Positions 1 to 10,152 of a stretch of DNA of 13,259 nucleotides are shown here, piece after piece. A model generated the notes under the pieces. The model had not been told where the DNA came from, searched no databases, and saw nothing but the letters and a program-made list of their open reading frames with translations. The DNA is taken from positions 1 through 13,259 of the forward strand of contig JADHZB010000798.1 of assembly GCA_015657535.1 (NCBI GenBank), read 5' to 3'. The translations under genes were made by a program, and so were the position numbers. Each line of letters begins with the position of its first letter. Within the stretch, counting starts at the first letter, position 1. The stretch comes from Nephromyces sp. MM_2019 (Eukaryota > Apicomplexa > Aconoidasida > Nephromycida).

Positions 1-1
1 A

Positions 2-1385
2 GTTGAAGATATGGTCCCCCAAGCATTTATGAAGAATGCTGGGTACCCACAAAATCTTTTTGGTGTTTGTAACTCTGATGGTGGTAATGGTGTAATAACA
101 TTTGGTGGTTACAACACATCGTATTTTAAAAATCAAACTGAACCTATTAAATGGGTATCTGTTGATCCCGACGATCGTCATTTTACTTTTCCTAACACAA
201 CTATAACTTTTGGCTCTCAAACATTTAATGGTACCTTTAACATGATAACTGACACTGGTTAGTATATGTGTTTGGTGAATGCTATTTGTGTATTGTTTTG
301 TATATATTTTTAAGGCCTGAAATAAATTCTATTTTTAAATTTATTTTTATAAATATTTAGGTTCAACAATTAACTTGTTGCCTTCAACAATTGTACAATC
401 CATTTATTCGCATTATTCTATGCCGTACTCTTTATATGGAGGGGATATAGAAGATTTTAACGGAGTAGTGATTTTCTTTGGCCCTGATCCAAGAGATCTT
501 TTCACTGAAACAATGAGTTTCTATGCAACTGGTGACACTGAGTAAGCATATATTAAATAAGATTCAATTTTCGTAATTTATTATTGCACTGAATGGTTAA
601 CTATGTTTTGATTTTGGATATTTATGTTATTATATGTAACATGAATGGATCTTACTATACATAAATATTTTTAATGATTATTTATTTTATATTATTTTAA
701 ATAATTTGATTTTGACATGCACTTATAATTTGTAATACAAGCCACTTTGCATTCAGTTGTTTTAATTTTGACACTTTATATTCTTAATTGCCTATATTTA
801 TTCACACACACCTACAAATACGCACATACACACTCTCTTATTAGACCCTTTTTTACCATGTCCCCTGAGCATATGTTTTACGACGTTGGGCAGTAAGTTA
901 AATTAATAAGGTGGTTTGTTTTATTATATATTTTTATTTGTTAGTTAAATTTGGCTTGTTGATGGTAATATGTGAACATGTATAGTATAATATGTGTTTT
1001 TGCATTTAAACCGATTCTTGTTTATATTGAATGATGGTTGTATGTATATATTGAATTATGTTTGTGCGTTTATTTGAAATTAGTTATTTTCCTTTACAGG
1101 GGCATTTACTATCTAAGCTCCAGTTACATAACTGGTTATGACGATGTATATATTATTGGAAATGTACCCACTCGAGGACATTATGTTTTACATGATGTAG
1201 ATAATCATAGAATGGGTAATATATATTATATTTTGTTAAAGTTTATTACCATTGTATTGATAATATTTTGTTAAAGTTTTATACCATTGTATTGATAATA
1301 TTTTGTTAAAGTTTTATACCATTGTATTGATAATATTTACAAATTGTTTTTAGCTTATGTACCATCGGCGTGTCCATATGTTTAG
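2..1385 (+). CDS. Pepsin-family (A1) aspartic protease, C-terminal half, 5 exons, 5' partial
   Basis: This is an endopeptidase of the pepsin/cathepsin D/plasmepsin family; the visible part is its C-terminal lobe. I assembled exons 2-257, 361-541, 845-892, 1100-1215 and 1354-1385 (stop TAG). All junctions are GT-AG and in frame (phases 1, 2, 2, 1), giving 210 residues. Landmarks, counted from the first visible codon, are NLFGVC (18-23), a strand ending TFGG (33-36), the second catalytic DTGS motif (Asp84, codon split by intron 1), and near the end the IIGN..TRGHYV..D segment typical of the family's last strands. The first catalytic Asp, the flap Tyr and any signal peptide or prosegment lie upstream of the window. 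Four N-X-S/T sequons (Asn 38, 44, 65, 76) suggest a secreted or endomembrane protein. Only two cysteines are visible (23 and 207), so the usual C-lobe disulfide of pepsin is not obvious. Which subfamily it belongs to cannot be told. Confidence 0.88.
1231..1335. repeat. Three tandem copies of a 35-bp unit inside the last protease intron
   Basis: Copies start at 1231, 1266 and 1301, each beginning TTTTGTTAAAG and ending TTGATAATA. The second and third copies are identical and the first differs slightly near its middle (GTTTATTACC against GTTTTATACC). The array makes up 105 of the 138 bp of intron 1216-1353, so intron length here is set by copy number. The near identity points to recent expansion. 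Confidence 0.95.
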
Positions 1386-2544
1386 GAGTGCCTCCCCTCT
1401 TCAATTTTGAATATTGGCATAATTCCTTTGCTAAATTTAACAACTTAGTTTTTACCTTAGTATTTTAATATTTATATATTGGTAATATAATAATTTTTTT
1501 TTAAATACGTGTTTAATCTATATATAAAAGTATAACATAATACTCGTGAATTATTTGTCTTCATTATAAATTTTTACATCTTTTTTAAATTATTTAAATT
1601 TTTACATTTTAAGCGAGTTTACACATAATTTTTCATATCTTTAAATACAATAATAAAATAAACTTTTTTAAGCTTTAAAGGTTAAAATTGACCTTCTTTT
1701 TAACATTTCAATAAATATAAACACATTATCAAATCATAAAACTCAATTCTATAATAAATAGATTACTTTTGCTTATTTGTTGTGCATCTACATTTCCATT
1801 TAATTCAATCTTTTAATATAAACTAGTTCCCATTACAGAGTAAATATAAAATAATTAGGGTGTATTTACACTTCTAAGCTAAACATTCTAGATACACAGT
1901 AAGATATCTGGTATTACTAACAACTCAACGCGATCTACTAACCAGAGCTAATAACAGAGTTTTTTTAGCTCATGATAAAAAATTAAAAAAATCCGAATTA
2001 AATGTAAAAAAGTATGTTGGAATTTGTTTGAGATTTCTTTTATAAGAAATTTTGAATAATTTTATATAAAGTTTTCGAAAGGCTAAGTATAGAAAAATCA
2101 CATTAACCTCGTACTTTCAAAAACTAATTCTATTGTACTACAATTAAACTTTTGAAAATAAGGTAAGTTATAACATTTTTATTGAATTTTCCATGAGATT
2201 TGAGATATATAATATAACTACTTGAGCATGGATATAAGGTAACAAAAATATATCGAATTTTTATGGTTAACTCGCATGAAAATTGTTTTCTCACGCCGAG
2301 CAAATGATATTTTTCTCAAATTATTACTAAATATGTATTGTGTATCGCTGGCCCATTACTATTTGAATGTTTTCATTTATTGATAAGTATTGTAAGCGTG
2401 ATTTGAAAATTAATATCTAATATGAAAACTTGTTTATTGTCAAAGATCAATAAAAAATTAAAAGTGCGTAATTTTCGAGATAATTTTATATAATTGTTTT
2501 AAAAGATTGAAAAACAAAAGGCTTGAATACACTGATGTGATCTA
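1386..2544. other. AT-rich DNA between convergent protease and HGH1 genes, no gene seen
   Basis: About 1.16 kb separates the protease stop (TAG, 1383-1385) from the HGH1 stop (TAA, 2545-2547). No reading frame on either strand has family-like composition. Possible plus-strand polyadenylation hexamers AATAAA occur at 1652-1657 and 1710-1715, but such hexamers are expected by chance in DNA this AT-rich. A perfect 7-bp stem with a 4-nt loop lies at 2033-2050. A donor-like AAG|GTAAGT occurs at about 2161, but no convincing exon precedes it. Confidence 0.6.
2433..2438 (-). promoter_or_regulatory. Candidate polyadenylation hexamer for HGH1
   Basis: AATAAA reads on the minus strand about 107 nt after the HGH1 stop codon, a reasonable distance for a short 3' UTR. 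A plus-strand AATAAA lies only 11 bp away, at 2449-2454. Both could be chance in AT-rich DNA. Confidence 0.2.
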
Positions 2545-5500
2545 TTAATAATTATATAATTCTGACAAATTTATGAGTTTATTGACATTGATTTCTTCGG
2601 GAAATTCAAGGCTTTGACTTAATCGGTTTATTTCTTGCCTGTATGTATATCACACATTAAATTGTGTACATTTATGTATGTATATAACAAGTTTTAGTTC
2701 ATCAATGTATGCATACAACATGGTTTATTTTTTTTAACGAGAAATGTACCTGAATTCATTAGGTAAATCATTGATAGCATAAAGTGCACTCATAACTTCA
2801 AAGGCACCACATTTCCTAAGAAATTGCCTACACAGATTTCCATATAAAAATAGGCGTGTGATCGGGAAATTATATGTATTTATCTATCTGCTTTTGCGCT
2901 TGTGCGTGTCAATGTGTGTGTTATAAATTGATAATAGTATTTATTCTTGTTTAATGCATAGCTGTTTGTTCATTTGAGTAGCTCTAAATATATATAGTTG
3001 TTTAGTGCAATTGCTAACTGTTTATAACTTTATGATGTATATAAAATAATATATAAGCACACAAACTAAAAAATAAATTGTTTTCATCAAGCAATTACCT
3101 CCCTTCATAAGATGTACAAAAACCAAATATACACTCCATAAGAGCCATCTTCATCCCAATGTCAAAATGTGTAGATTGTGTTTGTTCGTTCTAGTAAAAT
3201 TTGTAAGAATAGATATAGTTTTTTACATCTAGACACACACAAGCTAATTCGATTATATAAAGTGGGTTTAGTATTTATATATACAAGTTTACACATGTAG
3301 TATATGAGTATATATTTTACGTATATATATATACAATTCTTACATATATACTTTTTGAGCAAAGTTATGCATACATTGAATAGTGTGTGTAAATAATATA
3401 TCAGCGTCTAATTTCATTAATTTTCAAATAATAAGAAGTAGTTGTGTAAAATTAAATCTGTAACATGTTTCAGTGTGTGGCACTGGTAAACTATATATAA
3501 ATTTTATTTACACACAACTATTTTGTCAGATATTGAAAGCTTAACAGATTTGTAGTTATATTGTATTTGGCAAGGTTGATATAATTATACCTTTATTATA
3601 GGATGTATCCCACATATTTGATTGGGCTGTGTGTTTGTGAATATATTGTTATCAAATTGAGCATAATTAACTAAGCTTGATAATATACGATTTTGGGTTA
3701 TATCTTTACTATATTCAACTTCTTCATTAGCCTCTTGTGTGTACTATTATTAATAAATATGTGTTTATGGGATAGGGGGATATTACTTTTAATAGACATG
3801 CTCGTGTGTGATTCGATGTGTTTATTAAGGTAAGGTAAGTAAAAATACATTGAAGTAATAAAGTATTAAAAAAAAATATTTATGTGTAAGCTATAGGGAT
3901 TTTAGAATGTCTTATATAAATAGCATATAGCAAGAGCATAATTATTTCAGTGTATCATTCAAATATAAATTGATAAAAGTTTGTGTAATGAAAGATACAC
4001 ACTAACCTCTTTATCAAATAAAAAAGTGTTCAAATTTCGTTCATTTCTATGCTTAACTGGTTGTGTGTAAAGGTAGCCAAGGAGAGTATGTACAATTTCG
4101 AATCCATTGTCGATAAGTGTTGTGTGTAATTCAGGTGAGCAGCATATATGTCTAAAGAAGTCACAGAGTATTTCTCCCCTGTGTATATACTTCATTTGTA
4201 AACTGTAGGTGGAGAGTGGGGTGTGAGAAATTATAATTATCAAAAGTGGTCTTATAATAACTTTGAGGTGTGCGTGTGTGTGTGTGTGTGGGTGTGAAAA
4301 TAAATTGTGTTTGTGCTATGTTTATATATATATATATATATATGTGTGTATAATGGGTTCATGGTGTTTCTCAAGATTATGAGTGTATATATATGTCTCT
4401 TTAGAATTAAAAAAAAATTTTTGTAGTTATAAGTATGTATTTGTAAGATATTCAAGTTAAATAAGGTATACCAGAGTGAGTTGATAATTTTTGGGTCCAA
4501 TAATTTAATAAATTCTCTACCAACTTCAATTGTTGAAATATTAACAAGGGTGTGTGCAACCCAAAAATAATCATCTTGGCTGGTATAATTTTAAAAAAAT
4601 AATAAAAATTAAAAACTCAAATTCACAATAATTTTTATTAAATAAATATATATTCATCATTTTTCATATTTTCTTACTCTTTAGATTTCCCAATATTAGA
4701 AGTAAAATATGTAATCAATTTTGAGATGTGTAAACCACTGTGAGGTGTCAGTACATTCTCTACTCCTAATAATGATTTTATCCCATTCTCATCTCTAGTT
4801 AAATTTGAAATAATCATTAAATTGAGTGATTTATGATCAAATGCATCACCTCTTATCTGATCTCTTAGATTATCCATTAGGCGGTCTATACCCTTTACAC
4901 TCAAAATCTGTGAGGCTGAACACACATTTTATATATAGTTAGTATATATATATATATATATTTATTGATTCAATATAAAGGGGGTGTGTGAAGTCTATTA
5001 TTTTAGCTTCTAATGATGAGTAGTAGAATATATATATATAAGATAAGATATTTTTATGGCTATCTAATAAATTTACATAGAATATGTTGATGTGGTAAAT
5101 TACAATATATGTGTGAAGCAAATATTTTTCTTAGATGGTCAAAAGTTGTGTAACTTATATGTGTAAGGTAAATGGTATAATTTTGCTGTATCTATTTAAG
5201 AAATCTAATTAAAAAATGTGTGAAAGTAATATAAGTAGAATGTATAATTGGGTTATGATGTATATTGTATGCATAATTAATCTAAGTATAATAGGTAAAA
5301 TAAATTTATTATATAGTGTGTCTAAAGTTCGAAAAATATAACTTTTTATCTTAGAATCTAAAAACATCTAAGACAATTTTAAGTCTTATTTTATGTCATA
5401 ATTATGTATATATAGGTAGAGATATAGATATGTTTCAAAGAAGGCTATATATATTATGAGCTACTCACACACACTACAATACATTGAAAATGTTTGTGTA

Positions 5501-5766
5501 ATACCAAATTTAGGGTGTGCAGATAAGTTAACCAAACACTCTGCAGCCTTCTCAGAAACATGTTTATCACCACCAATTAGGCGAAGGAGTTGACGAACAA
5601 AACTCTTACGTTCGGACTCTTCAGAAAATGTGTTAAGGAATGTATGGTCATCACAATATTGTAATATAATTTGTAAAGCATTATGTTGTAGTGTTGTGTT
5701 AGAAATTTTCAAATAATCAACTAATTGATTGAAAAGTTGATTTGTTTCTTCGTTTTCTTGCTCCAT
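2545..5766 (-). CDS. HGH1: HGH1 homologue (TRiC/CCT co-chaperone for eEF2 folding), 8 exons, complete
   Basis: HGH1 is an alpha-helical-repeat protein (Pfam DUF383/DUF384). In yeast it helps deliver elongation factor 2 to the TRiC/CCT chaperonin in the cytosol. Exons in transcript order are 5766-5505, 4915-4678, 4579-4472, 4202-4007, 3743-3591, 3190-3099, 2827-2750 and 2638-2545. All introns are GT-AG with matching phases (1, 2, 2, 0, 0, 2, 2). The product is 406 residues, or 355 without exon 5; human and yeast proteins are about 390. Family landmarks are AAECLVNLSAHP (about 74-85), an SNLTRDE segment in exon 2, VAHTLVNIS then GREF in exon 3, HRGEILCDFFRHICC in exon 4, MALMECI in exon 6, GRQFLRKCGAFEVM (about 349-362) across exons 6/7, and the LEFPEE tail in exon 8. 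The start ATG has an in-frame TAA 15 nt upstream. In the genome, exon 6 runs into a TAA, but that lies inside the GTAATT donor. Exon 5 is the least certain part. Confidence 0.9.
3591..3743 (-). other. HGH1: Possible cassette exon (exon 5) of HGH1
   Basis: A 153-bp stretch (51 codons) is open between an AATAATAG acceptor and an AAG|GTATAA donor, phase 0 on both sides. Its start, YTQEANEEVEY, is protein-like. Skipping it joins exon 4 (ending FDKE) to exon 6 (starting NEQT) in frame, and the spacing between the flanking conserved segments then matches the human protein almost exactly (by eye, about 42 against 43 residues). The stretch may therefore be a lineage-specific insertion, an optional exon, or a chance open run inside an 816-bp intron. 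Confidence 0.45.
4267..4343. repeat. GT and TA microsatellites in HGH1 intron 3
   Basis: A GT tract (4267-4296, uninterrupted about 4274-4290) is followed by a TA tract (4323-4343). Both lie in intron 4203-4471. Read in the direction of HGH1 transcription, the first is an AC tract shortly before the CCTACAG acceptor of exon 4. Confidence 0.9.
4916..5504 (-). other. HGH1: HGH1 intron 1, 589 bp, with TA microsatellites
   Basis: This is the longest HGH1 intron, between donor GTATTA after exon 1 and acceptor GTGTTCAG before exon 2. It holds TA tracts at 4943-4961 and about 5030-5040 and no other recognisable feature. A stronger-looking in-phase donor (GTGAGT, about 5468-5463) would add about 13 residues between the conserved NLSAHPKF and the next helix; I rejected it because the family has no insertion there. 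Confidence 0.7.
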
Positions 5767-6304
5767 TTGATCAATATTTTATAATTAAAACTTTGTTTAT
5801 TTATACCTTATATAGGCGTATCAAGTGTGTGTATATATATGTATGTGAGTGTGTCAATCATGTGTATGTAGTTGTTATGTATAGGATGTGTATATATACA
5901 TATATATGTTTTGATATATATGATGTATGTAAGAGTTATGTGTATTGATTAGCATCATATATGTATGTGAATTGTAATGTAGATTTGTTGTATTGCTTAA
6001 TAGAAGTCATTAATTTTTGTTGTGATTATAACCAAATTTCAACACACATCTACACGCGTACTAAAAAACTGATAATTTGATAATAATGATATCTCCAAAT
6101 ATTGTCTTAAAATTTAGTTGACAATTGCCGATAAATGGTTTGTGTTATGTAGCAGATAGGTGTGTATCCATCTCATATACTGAATTAAATACAAAAATAA
6201 AAAATTTAGAAATTAACTATAAAGTATGGTATCTCAATAATTCATAATGAATACACGCAAATATCCCGATTTACAAAAATTTCTGTTATCTATAAAGGTA
6301 AATG
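5767..6304. other. HGH1 upstream region, GT/TA-rich then plain AT-rich
   Basis: The first 60 bp are unique AT-rich DNA and would hold the HGH1 5' UTR and core promoter. From about 5824 to 5960 the plus strand is TG/TATG-rich, and from about 5960 to 6300 it is plain AT-rich. I see no gene. Confidence 0.5.
5806..5814 (-). promoter_or_regulatory. TATA-like sequence upstream of HGH1
   Basis: TATATAAGG reads on the minus strand about 40-48 nt upstream of the HGH1 ATG. It resembles a TATA box in form and lies in a short unique stretch before the TG-rich DNA begins. Such words are common in AT-rich DNA, and the promoter architecture of this organism is unknown. Confidence 0.18.
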
Positions 6305-7130
6305 GATTCCTACAATTAGTTACACACACACACGCATAAATATCAAATTCAATATTAGAAATACACTTCATAAAATGCTTATACGGATACATACAAATAG
6401 ATACAAGTTTTGTGTTATGTATATGAAAAAATTAAAATTTACAAATATAAATCATACAAGGTGATTTATGTACAAATACACACATAAATGCTTTACATCA
6501 TATACAAACACATATCGGTACATACACACATATATGCACTCGTGTATACATCAGTATATATATATATATATATTTATACATACTTAAGAATATATGTATA
6601 TATATTTACACACTAATAAGTAAACACACATACACACGCATGTAGATGCATATATATAAATAAAAAACTCTTGACTTTAAAAAAAACAACATGTATATAG
6701 TTAAGTAAACATATGCACAAACCTATGTACATACACACTCATATACTTACATATATATATACATACAAAGCACACGTACAATAACACACACAAAACATTC
6801 ATAGTACACACATAACACACATATAAAACAGTCATTGTGCATATATAACACCCACACAATTCACACAACACACACACGCAAATCACATAAATTATAAGAT
6901 ACAACACTAAAGCACATATACACATAACGCACATACATAACATACATAAACGCACATACATAGCGCATACACAACAAACAAGTATTCAACACACATACAC
7001 TACACAGTCACACACAAGCATAAACACACAACATACACAACACACGGACCGTATACACATATATAAAACACAGATATATCAAACAAAACTTTCACACACA
7101 CATAACACGTACATAAATACACACATACCA
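6305..7130. repeat. AC/AT-rich low-complexity block
   Basis: About 0.8 kb in which the plus strand is dominated by ACAC, ACATAC and TATA words and has very little G. It includes a TA tract at about 6555-6573. The open frame on the minus strand at 6701-6961 is only the TG-rich complement (Cys, Val, Tyr, Met-rich) and is not a gene. The block ends abruptly near 7130-7140, where TGTG words take over. Confidence 0.85.
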
Positions 7131-7320
7131 GAGACAGAAAATATGTGTGTAAGCGTACCTTTAAAATTAAATCAAGCAAAGCCAGAGATAATTTAACTTT
7201 TATAGAAGTTAAATTAACTAATTAAATATTAATTCATATGAAAATTTTCGATATAAAAATTTAATTAATTTTCGATAAATTTGAGAGGATGTATGTAATG
7301 ATTTAATAGGAATAATAAGC

Positions 7321-7650
7321 TATAATTATGTGTATGTATATAAATAGCAGACCATAAATACGTGTATGTGTATGAATAACAAACTATAAAAATGTGCTTG
7401 TGTGTGAATAATAAACTTTGAATGTGTGTGTATGAATAGCAAACTATGAATGTTTGTGAATGTGTGAATCACTAGCTAGAAATGTGGGTGTATGAATAAC
7501 AAACTATCAATGTCTGTGAGTATATGAATCATAAACTATAAGTAAATATGTTCATGAAGAACAAACTATAATTGTGTAGATGAATAACAAACAAACTATA
7601 CACATCAGTTTGTGTGATTAGCATTCTATGTATTTGTAAATATATGTATC
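7321..7650. repeat. Degenerate minisatellite with 30-bp period, about 11 copies
   Basis: Units keep a 30-bp register from about 7321 to 7650: related blocks start at 7351, 7381, 7411, 7441, 7471, 7501, 7531, 7561 and 7591. The approximate unit is ACAAACTATAAATGTGTGTG followed by TATGAATA. Drift between copies is considerable but the period is kept, suggesting an old array. The plus strand is TG-rich, opposite to the AC-rich blocks on both sides. Confidence 0.85.
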
Positions 7651-7980
7651 TACGAGTGTGTAAATGATTAACTGTTTACATATGCTTGTGTGTGATAGTG
7701 TTAAATGATGTACTTGTGCACATGGGTGAGTTAAGTAGGTTTTTGTGTGTGTTGTGTGTGTGATAGTATTTGGGTTTCAATTGTTTTTTTTAATAACTCA
7801 CAATGTGTGTTTGGTAATTTGAATAACCAAGCGCAATAGTACGCAGAGACTACTTAAACACACAATGTTTTATACGAGACTTGAGTAGTTTATTAGATTC
7901 ACACATACCAATTAAATTGTATAAATAGTAAATATTTTTTAAGGAAGACTCTATTTAGAGATAAATTTCAATACTTTTTC
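7651..7980. other. TG-rich DNA passing into unique AT-rich DNA
   Basis: TG-rich up to about 7770, with a GTGTGTGTTGTGTGTGTG stretch at about 7744-7761. After that come about 200 bp of unique AT-rich DNA in which TGTG words on the plus strand give way to ACAC words. No gene is seen. Confidence 0.5.
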
Positions 7981-8660
7981 TAGCAGGCTGCAACAGTTGC
8001 ACAGACATGCACACTCGCACACACAGTCATGTATACGCACACCCACACATTAAATGCTTATTCATTCATTTTGAACAACACAAGTCTAAGATAAACTTTC
8101 CTTAATACATACACCTTAATATAATCATATTGCTTGTTAAAAAAGTTTATACATATCTGGCTAAAAAACATAAGCATAGCCTATACATAGTATATAGTAA
8201 ACACGCGAGTATAAATAGAAACATCAGAAGCATATAAATTAAATGTATAAACAATAATGAAGTATATATTTATAAACACACACAACATATTTAACTAGAT
8301 ACTCGCAAAAACTAAGTATAGATTACCATTCATACTCGAACCAAACACACTAAGTGAAAATACAACATAACACATCCTATAAAAAACACATACACAGATA
8401 TACATAAACATATACACTTACACACGCACATATAAACACATATACACATACAAAAACATATACACATACACATATACACATTCTCATATACTTACACACA
8501 CACGCATAAATATACACACATCAAAAAACAGACATATACTCATTACACCCTCCCACCCATATACCTACCTACCTCTATACACATATACAAGCAAACAATA
8601 CACCCTTATAGCATTATTATTCATACACACGCATATATATACTCACACACAATAATGTAT
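7981..8660. repeat. AC-rich low-complexity block
   Basis: The plus strand is dominated by ACAC, CATATACAC and CATACAC words, densest at 8380-8660, where hexamer-like CATATACACATA units recur. G is scarce. No coding frame is supported. Confidence 0.85.
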
Positions 8661-8870
8661 GGAGATCATAATCATATAATCATAATAAAAACAACTCATT
8701 TTCACTCTTCTTTTACATCAACTAAAATGAACAAATTATTTTCATTTTAATTGGCGATCATCCTCCTCATCTATTTATACATTTCTATTTTTACTGAAAT
8801 TTATTATTACTCATTTTTCTTTGGAAAAAGTTGATCTAATTACTGCTGTCTTTCAAGGTGAGATATCTCT
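8661..8870 (+). other. Unique island with donor-like site, possible CCT5 5' UTR exon
   Basis: A pyrimidine-rich, non-repetitive stretch between two low-complexity blocks, ending in a good donor match (CAAG|GTGAGA, intron would start at 8858). CCT5's ATG sits directly after a TATACAG acceptor-like sequence at 10146-10152, so a leader exon here spliced to 10153 is possible. Open frames are short and lack a good start, so it is more likely non-coding or incidental. Confidence 0.2.
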
Positions 8871-9240
8871 TATGTATAGTTTTTGTGTATGTGTGTATGC
8901 ATGAGTATATTGCTGTTATAATGTGTTTAAATGTTTAGAAAGTTATGTGTGTGTGTTTAGATTATTGATTGTATATGTTTAGATTGCTATGTGTTTGTTA
9001 ATTGTGGTTCATGTGTTTGTTTAGGATTTGATTTACATATATGTCTAGCGTACGTGTTTGTGTAGCTTACGTATTTAGATTTTAGCTTATGCGTTTGTTT
9101 AAATTTGGGCTTACTTGTGTGTTTAGATTATGATTTGTATGGGTATTGTGACTTGTCTATATGTTGTGGTTTTATATGCTGTTATTGGTATATATAATGT
9201 GGTTTGTTATTTGTGTCGATGTATGTGTATGATATTGTGA
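8871..9240. repeat. GT-rich block with recurring GTTTAG words
   Basis: The plus strand is TG/TTTG-rich. GTTTAG or a close variant recurs at 8955, 8977, 9019, 9043, 9073, 9097 and 9121, often 22-24 bp apart, so this is probably a decayed tandem repeat. No coding frame is supported. Confidence 0.6.
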
Positions 9241-9830
9241 TTATATTTAACTTAGCTATATAAATATCAGCCTATTTATGCACAATTTTGCTTGTAACCA
9301 TAAGTATATATGAAAATATCTTTCTATGCACTTGTGTGTGATACATACATGTATGTCTATACATTTGCAAATTTATATCTAAAGGATTTATATTATATAA
9401 TGATTTCATTATGCCATGTTTGTTGTACAATGTGAGTGAAATACGATTATACAAAGTATAGTATATGAGAATTATTTGATATAATTGTGATGTGTTTTCA
9501 ACTTGTAACATGAAAATAGGATTTGCATATATAATTGATAGATAGAAGATGTCTTTGAATATCTGATTTATAATTTGTATGTATATTTTATAGATACTTA
9601 AGCCAAACATACGTGTCTTTATCGATATACTTTACATATCTCTCACTTATATTAAATATATAAATGCACAATCGATGATAGTTTCAATAGTCCCAAATAG
9701 ATCTTAAACATAAACTGTAATTAACTACATAAGTTCAATATTCTATTTGCACATATAGCTTAAAATATGACAAACACATAATCATACTATATCCACATCA
9801 ATTAATCTCAATATCTGAATCTATTATCTA
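9241..9830. other. Unique AT-rich DNA; one 112-codon minus-strand open frame of doubtful status
   Basis: This is the least repetitive part of the intergenic region. On the minus strand 9610-9272 is open for 112 codons from an ATG. The product is Ile/Tyr/Asn/Leu-rich, matches no family I recognise, and the DNA is as AT-rich as its surroundings, unlike the exons of the three real genes. I do not call it a gene, but it is the only non-repetitive open frame of this length in the region. Confidence 0.3.
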
Positions 9831-10122
9831 TGTACATAGCTTACGCATATTTTTTATACACACATCTGTAGACAAACACAAAACCACACACACACATATG
9901 ATATCCCCCCTCCATAATGAAACACATTCTTAGCCTCCATCTACATTTATCCATACTTTTGCACATCTAACTATGTGTAAACAGAACTGTCTGTGTGTTT
10001 ATGTACAAATTGCATATATACAAAAAGCGTGTATATACACAATGTATATCTACATACGATATATATATATATTGCACAAATACACACCATATACAATTAC
10101 ATACAATATACAAATACATGAA
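9831..10122. repeat. AC-rich block upstream of CCT5
   Basis: ACAC- and CATATAC-rich plus strand with some unique sequence between. The frame read by CCT5 is open back to about 9973 through this block, but the residues it would encode are repeat-derived (Tyr, Ile, Cys, Thr) and do not resemble any CCT N-terminus. Confidence 0.65.
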
Positions 10123-10123
10123 A

Positions 10124-10146
10124 TGTGTGTGTGTGTGTGTGTGTGT
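10124..10146. repeat. (TG)n microsatellite just before the CCT5 start
   Basis: An uninterrupted 23-bp TG tract ends 6 bp before the CCT5 ATG, followed by TATACAG. It would lie in the 5' UTR, or in the end of a 5' UTR intron if TATACAG is an acceptor. Length polymorphism is likely. Confidence 0.95.
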
Positions 10147-10152
10147 ATACAG

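Noticed and set aside
1900..1970. Possible small structured RNA around CTGGT...ACCAG
   Set aside because: Only a 5-bp stem with a 28-nt loop; no tRNA or snRNA signatures.
3000..3098. HGH1 ending at the TAA directly after exon 6, or a downstream exon after TTTTTTAG
   Set aside because: Joining exon 6 to 2827-2750 restores the conserved GRQFLRKCGAFEVM stretch; the other options give hydrophobic or truncated ends unlike the family.
3162..3362. 66-codon minus-strand frame overlapping HGH1 exon 6
   Set aside because: It is in a different frame from the supported exon, and its Tyr/Ile/Lys composition reflects intron AT-richness.
5463..5504. Alternative downstream donor (GTGAGT) for HGH1 exon 1
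   Set aside because: It is in phase and a better donor match, but would insert about 13 residues into a conserved helical-repeat region; the GTATTA donor gives an uninterrupted match.
6701..6961. 86-codon minus-strand frame rich in Cys, Val, Met and Tyr
   Set aside because: It is the complement of an AC-rich low-complexity block and has no protein-like variety.
10029..10040. 12-bp palindrome GTGTATATACAC upstream of CCT5
   Set aside because: Expected by chance in alternating TG/TA/CA repeat DNA.
9973..10152. In-frame upstream extension of CCT5 exon 1 by 60 codons
   Set aside because: The residues come from CA/TG repeats (for example alternating Cys-Val) and do not resemble any CCT N-terminus; the family start fits the ATG at 10153.
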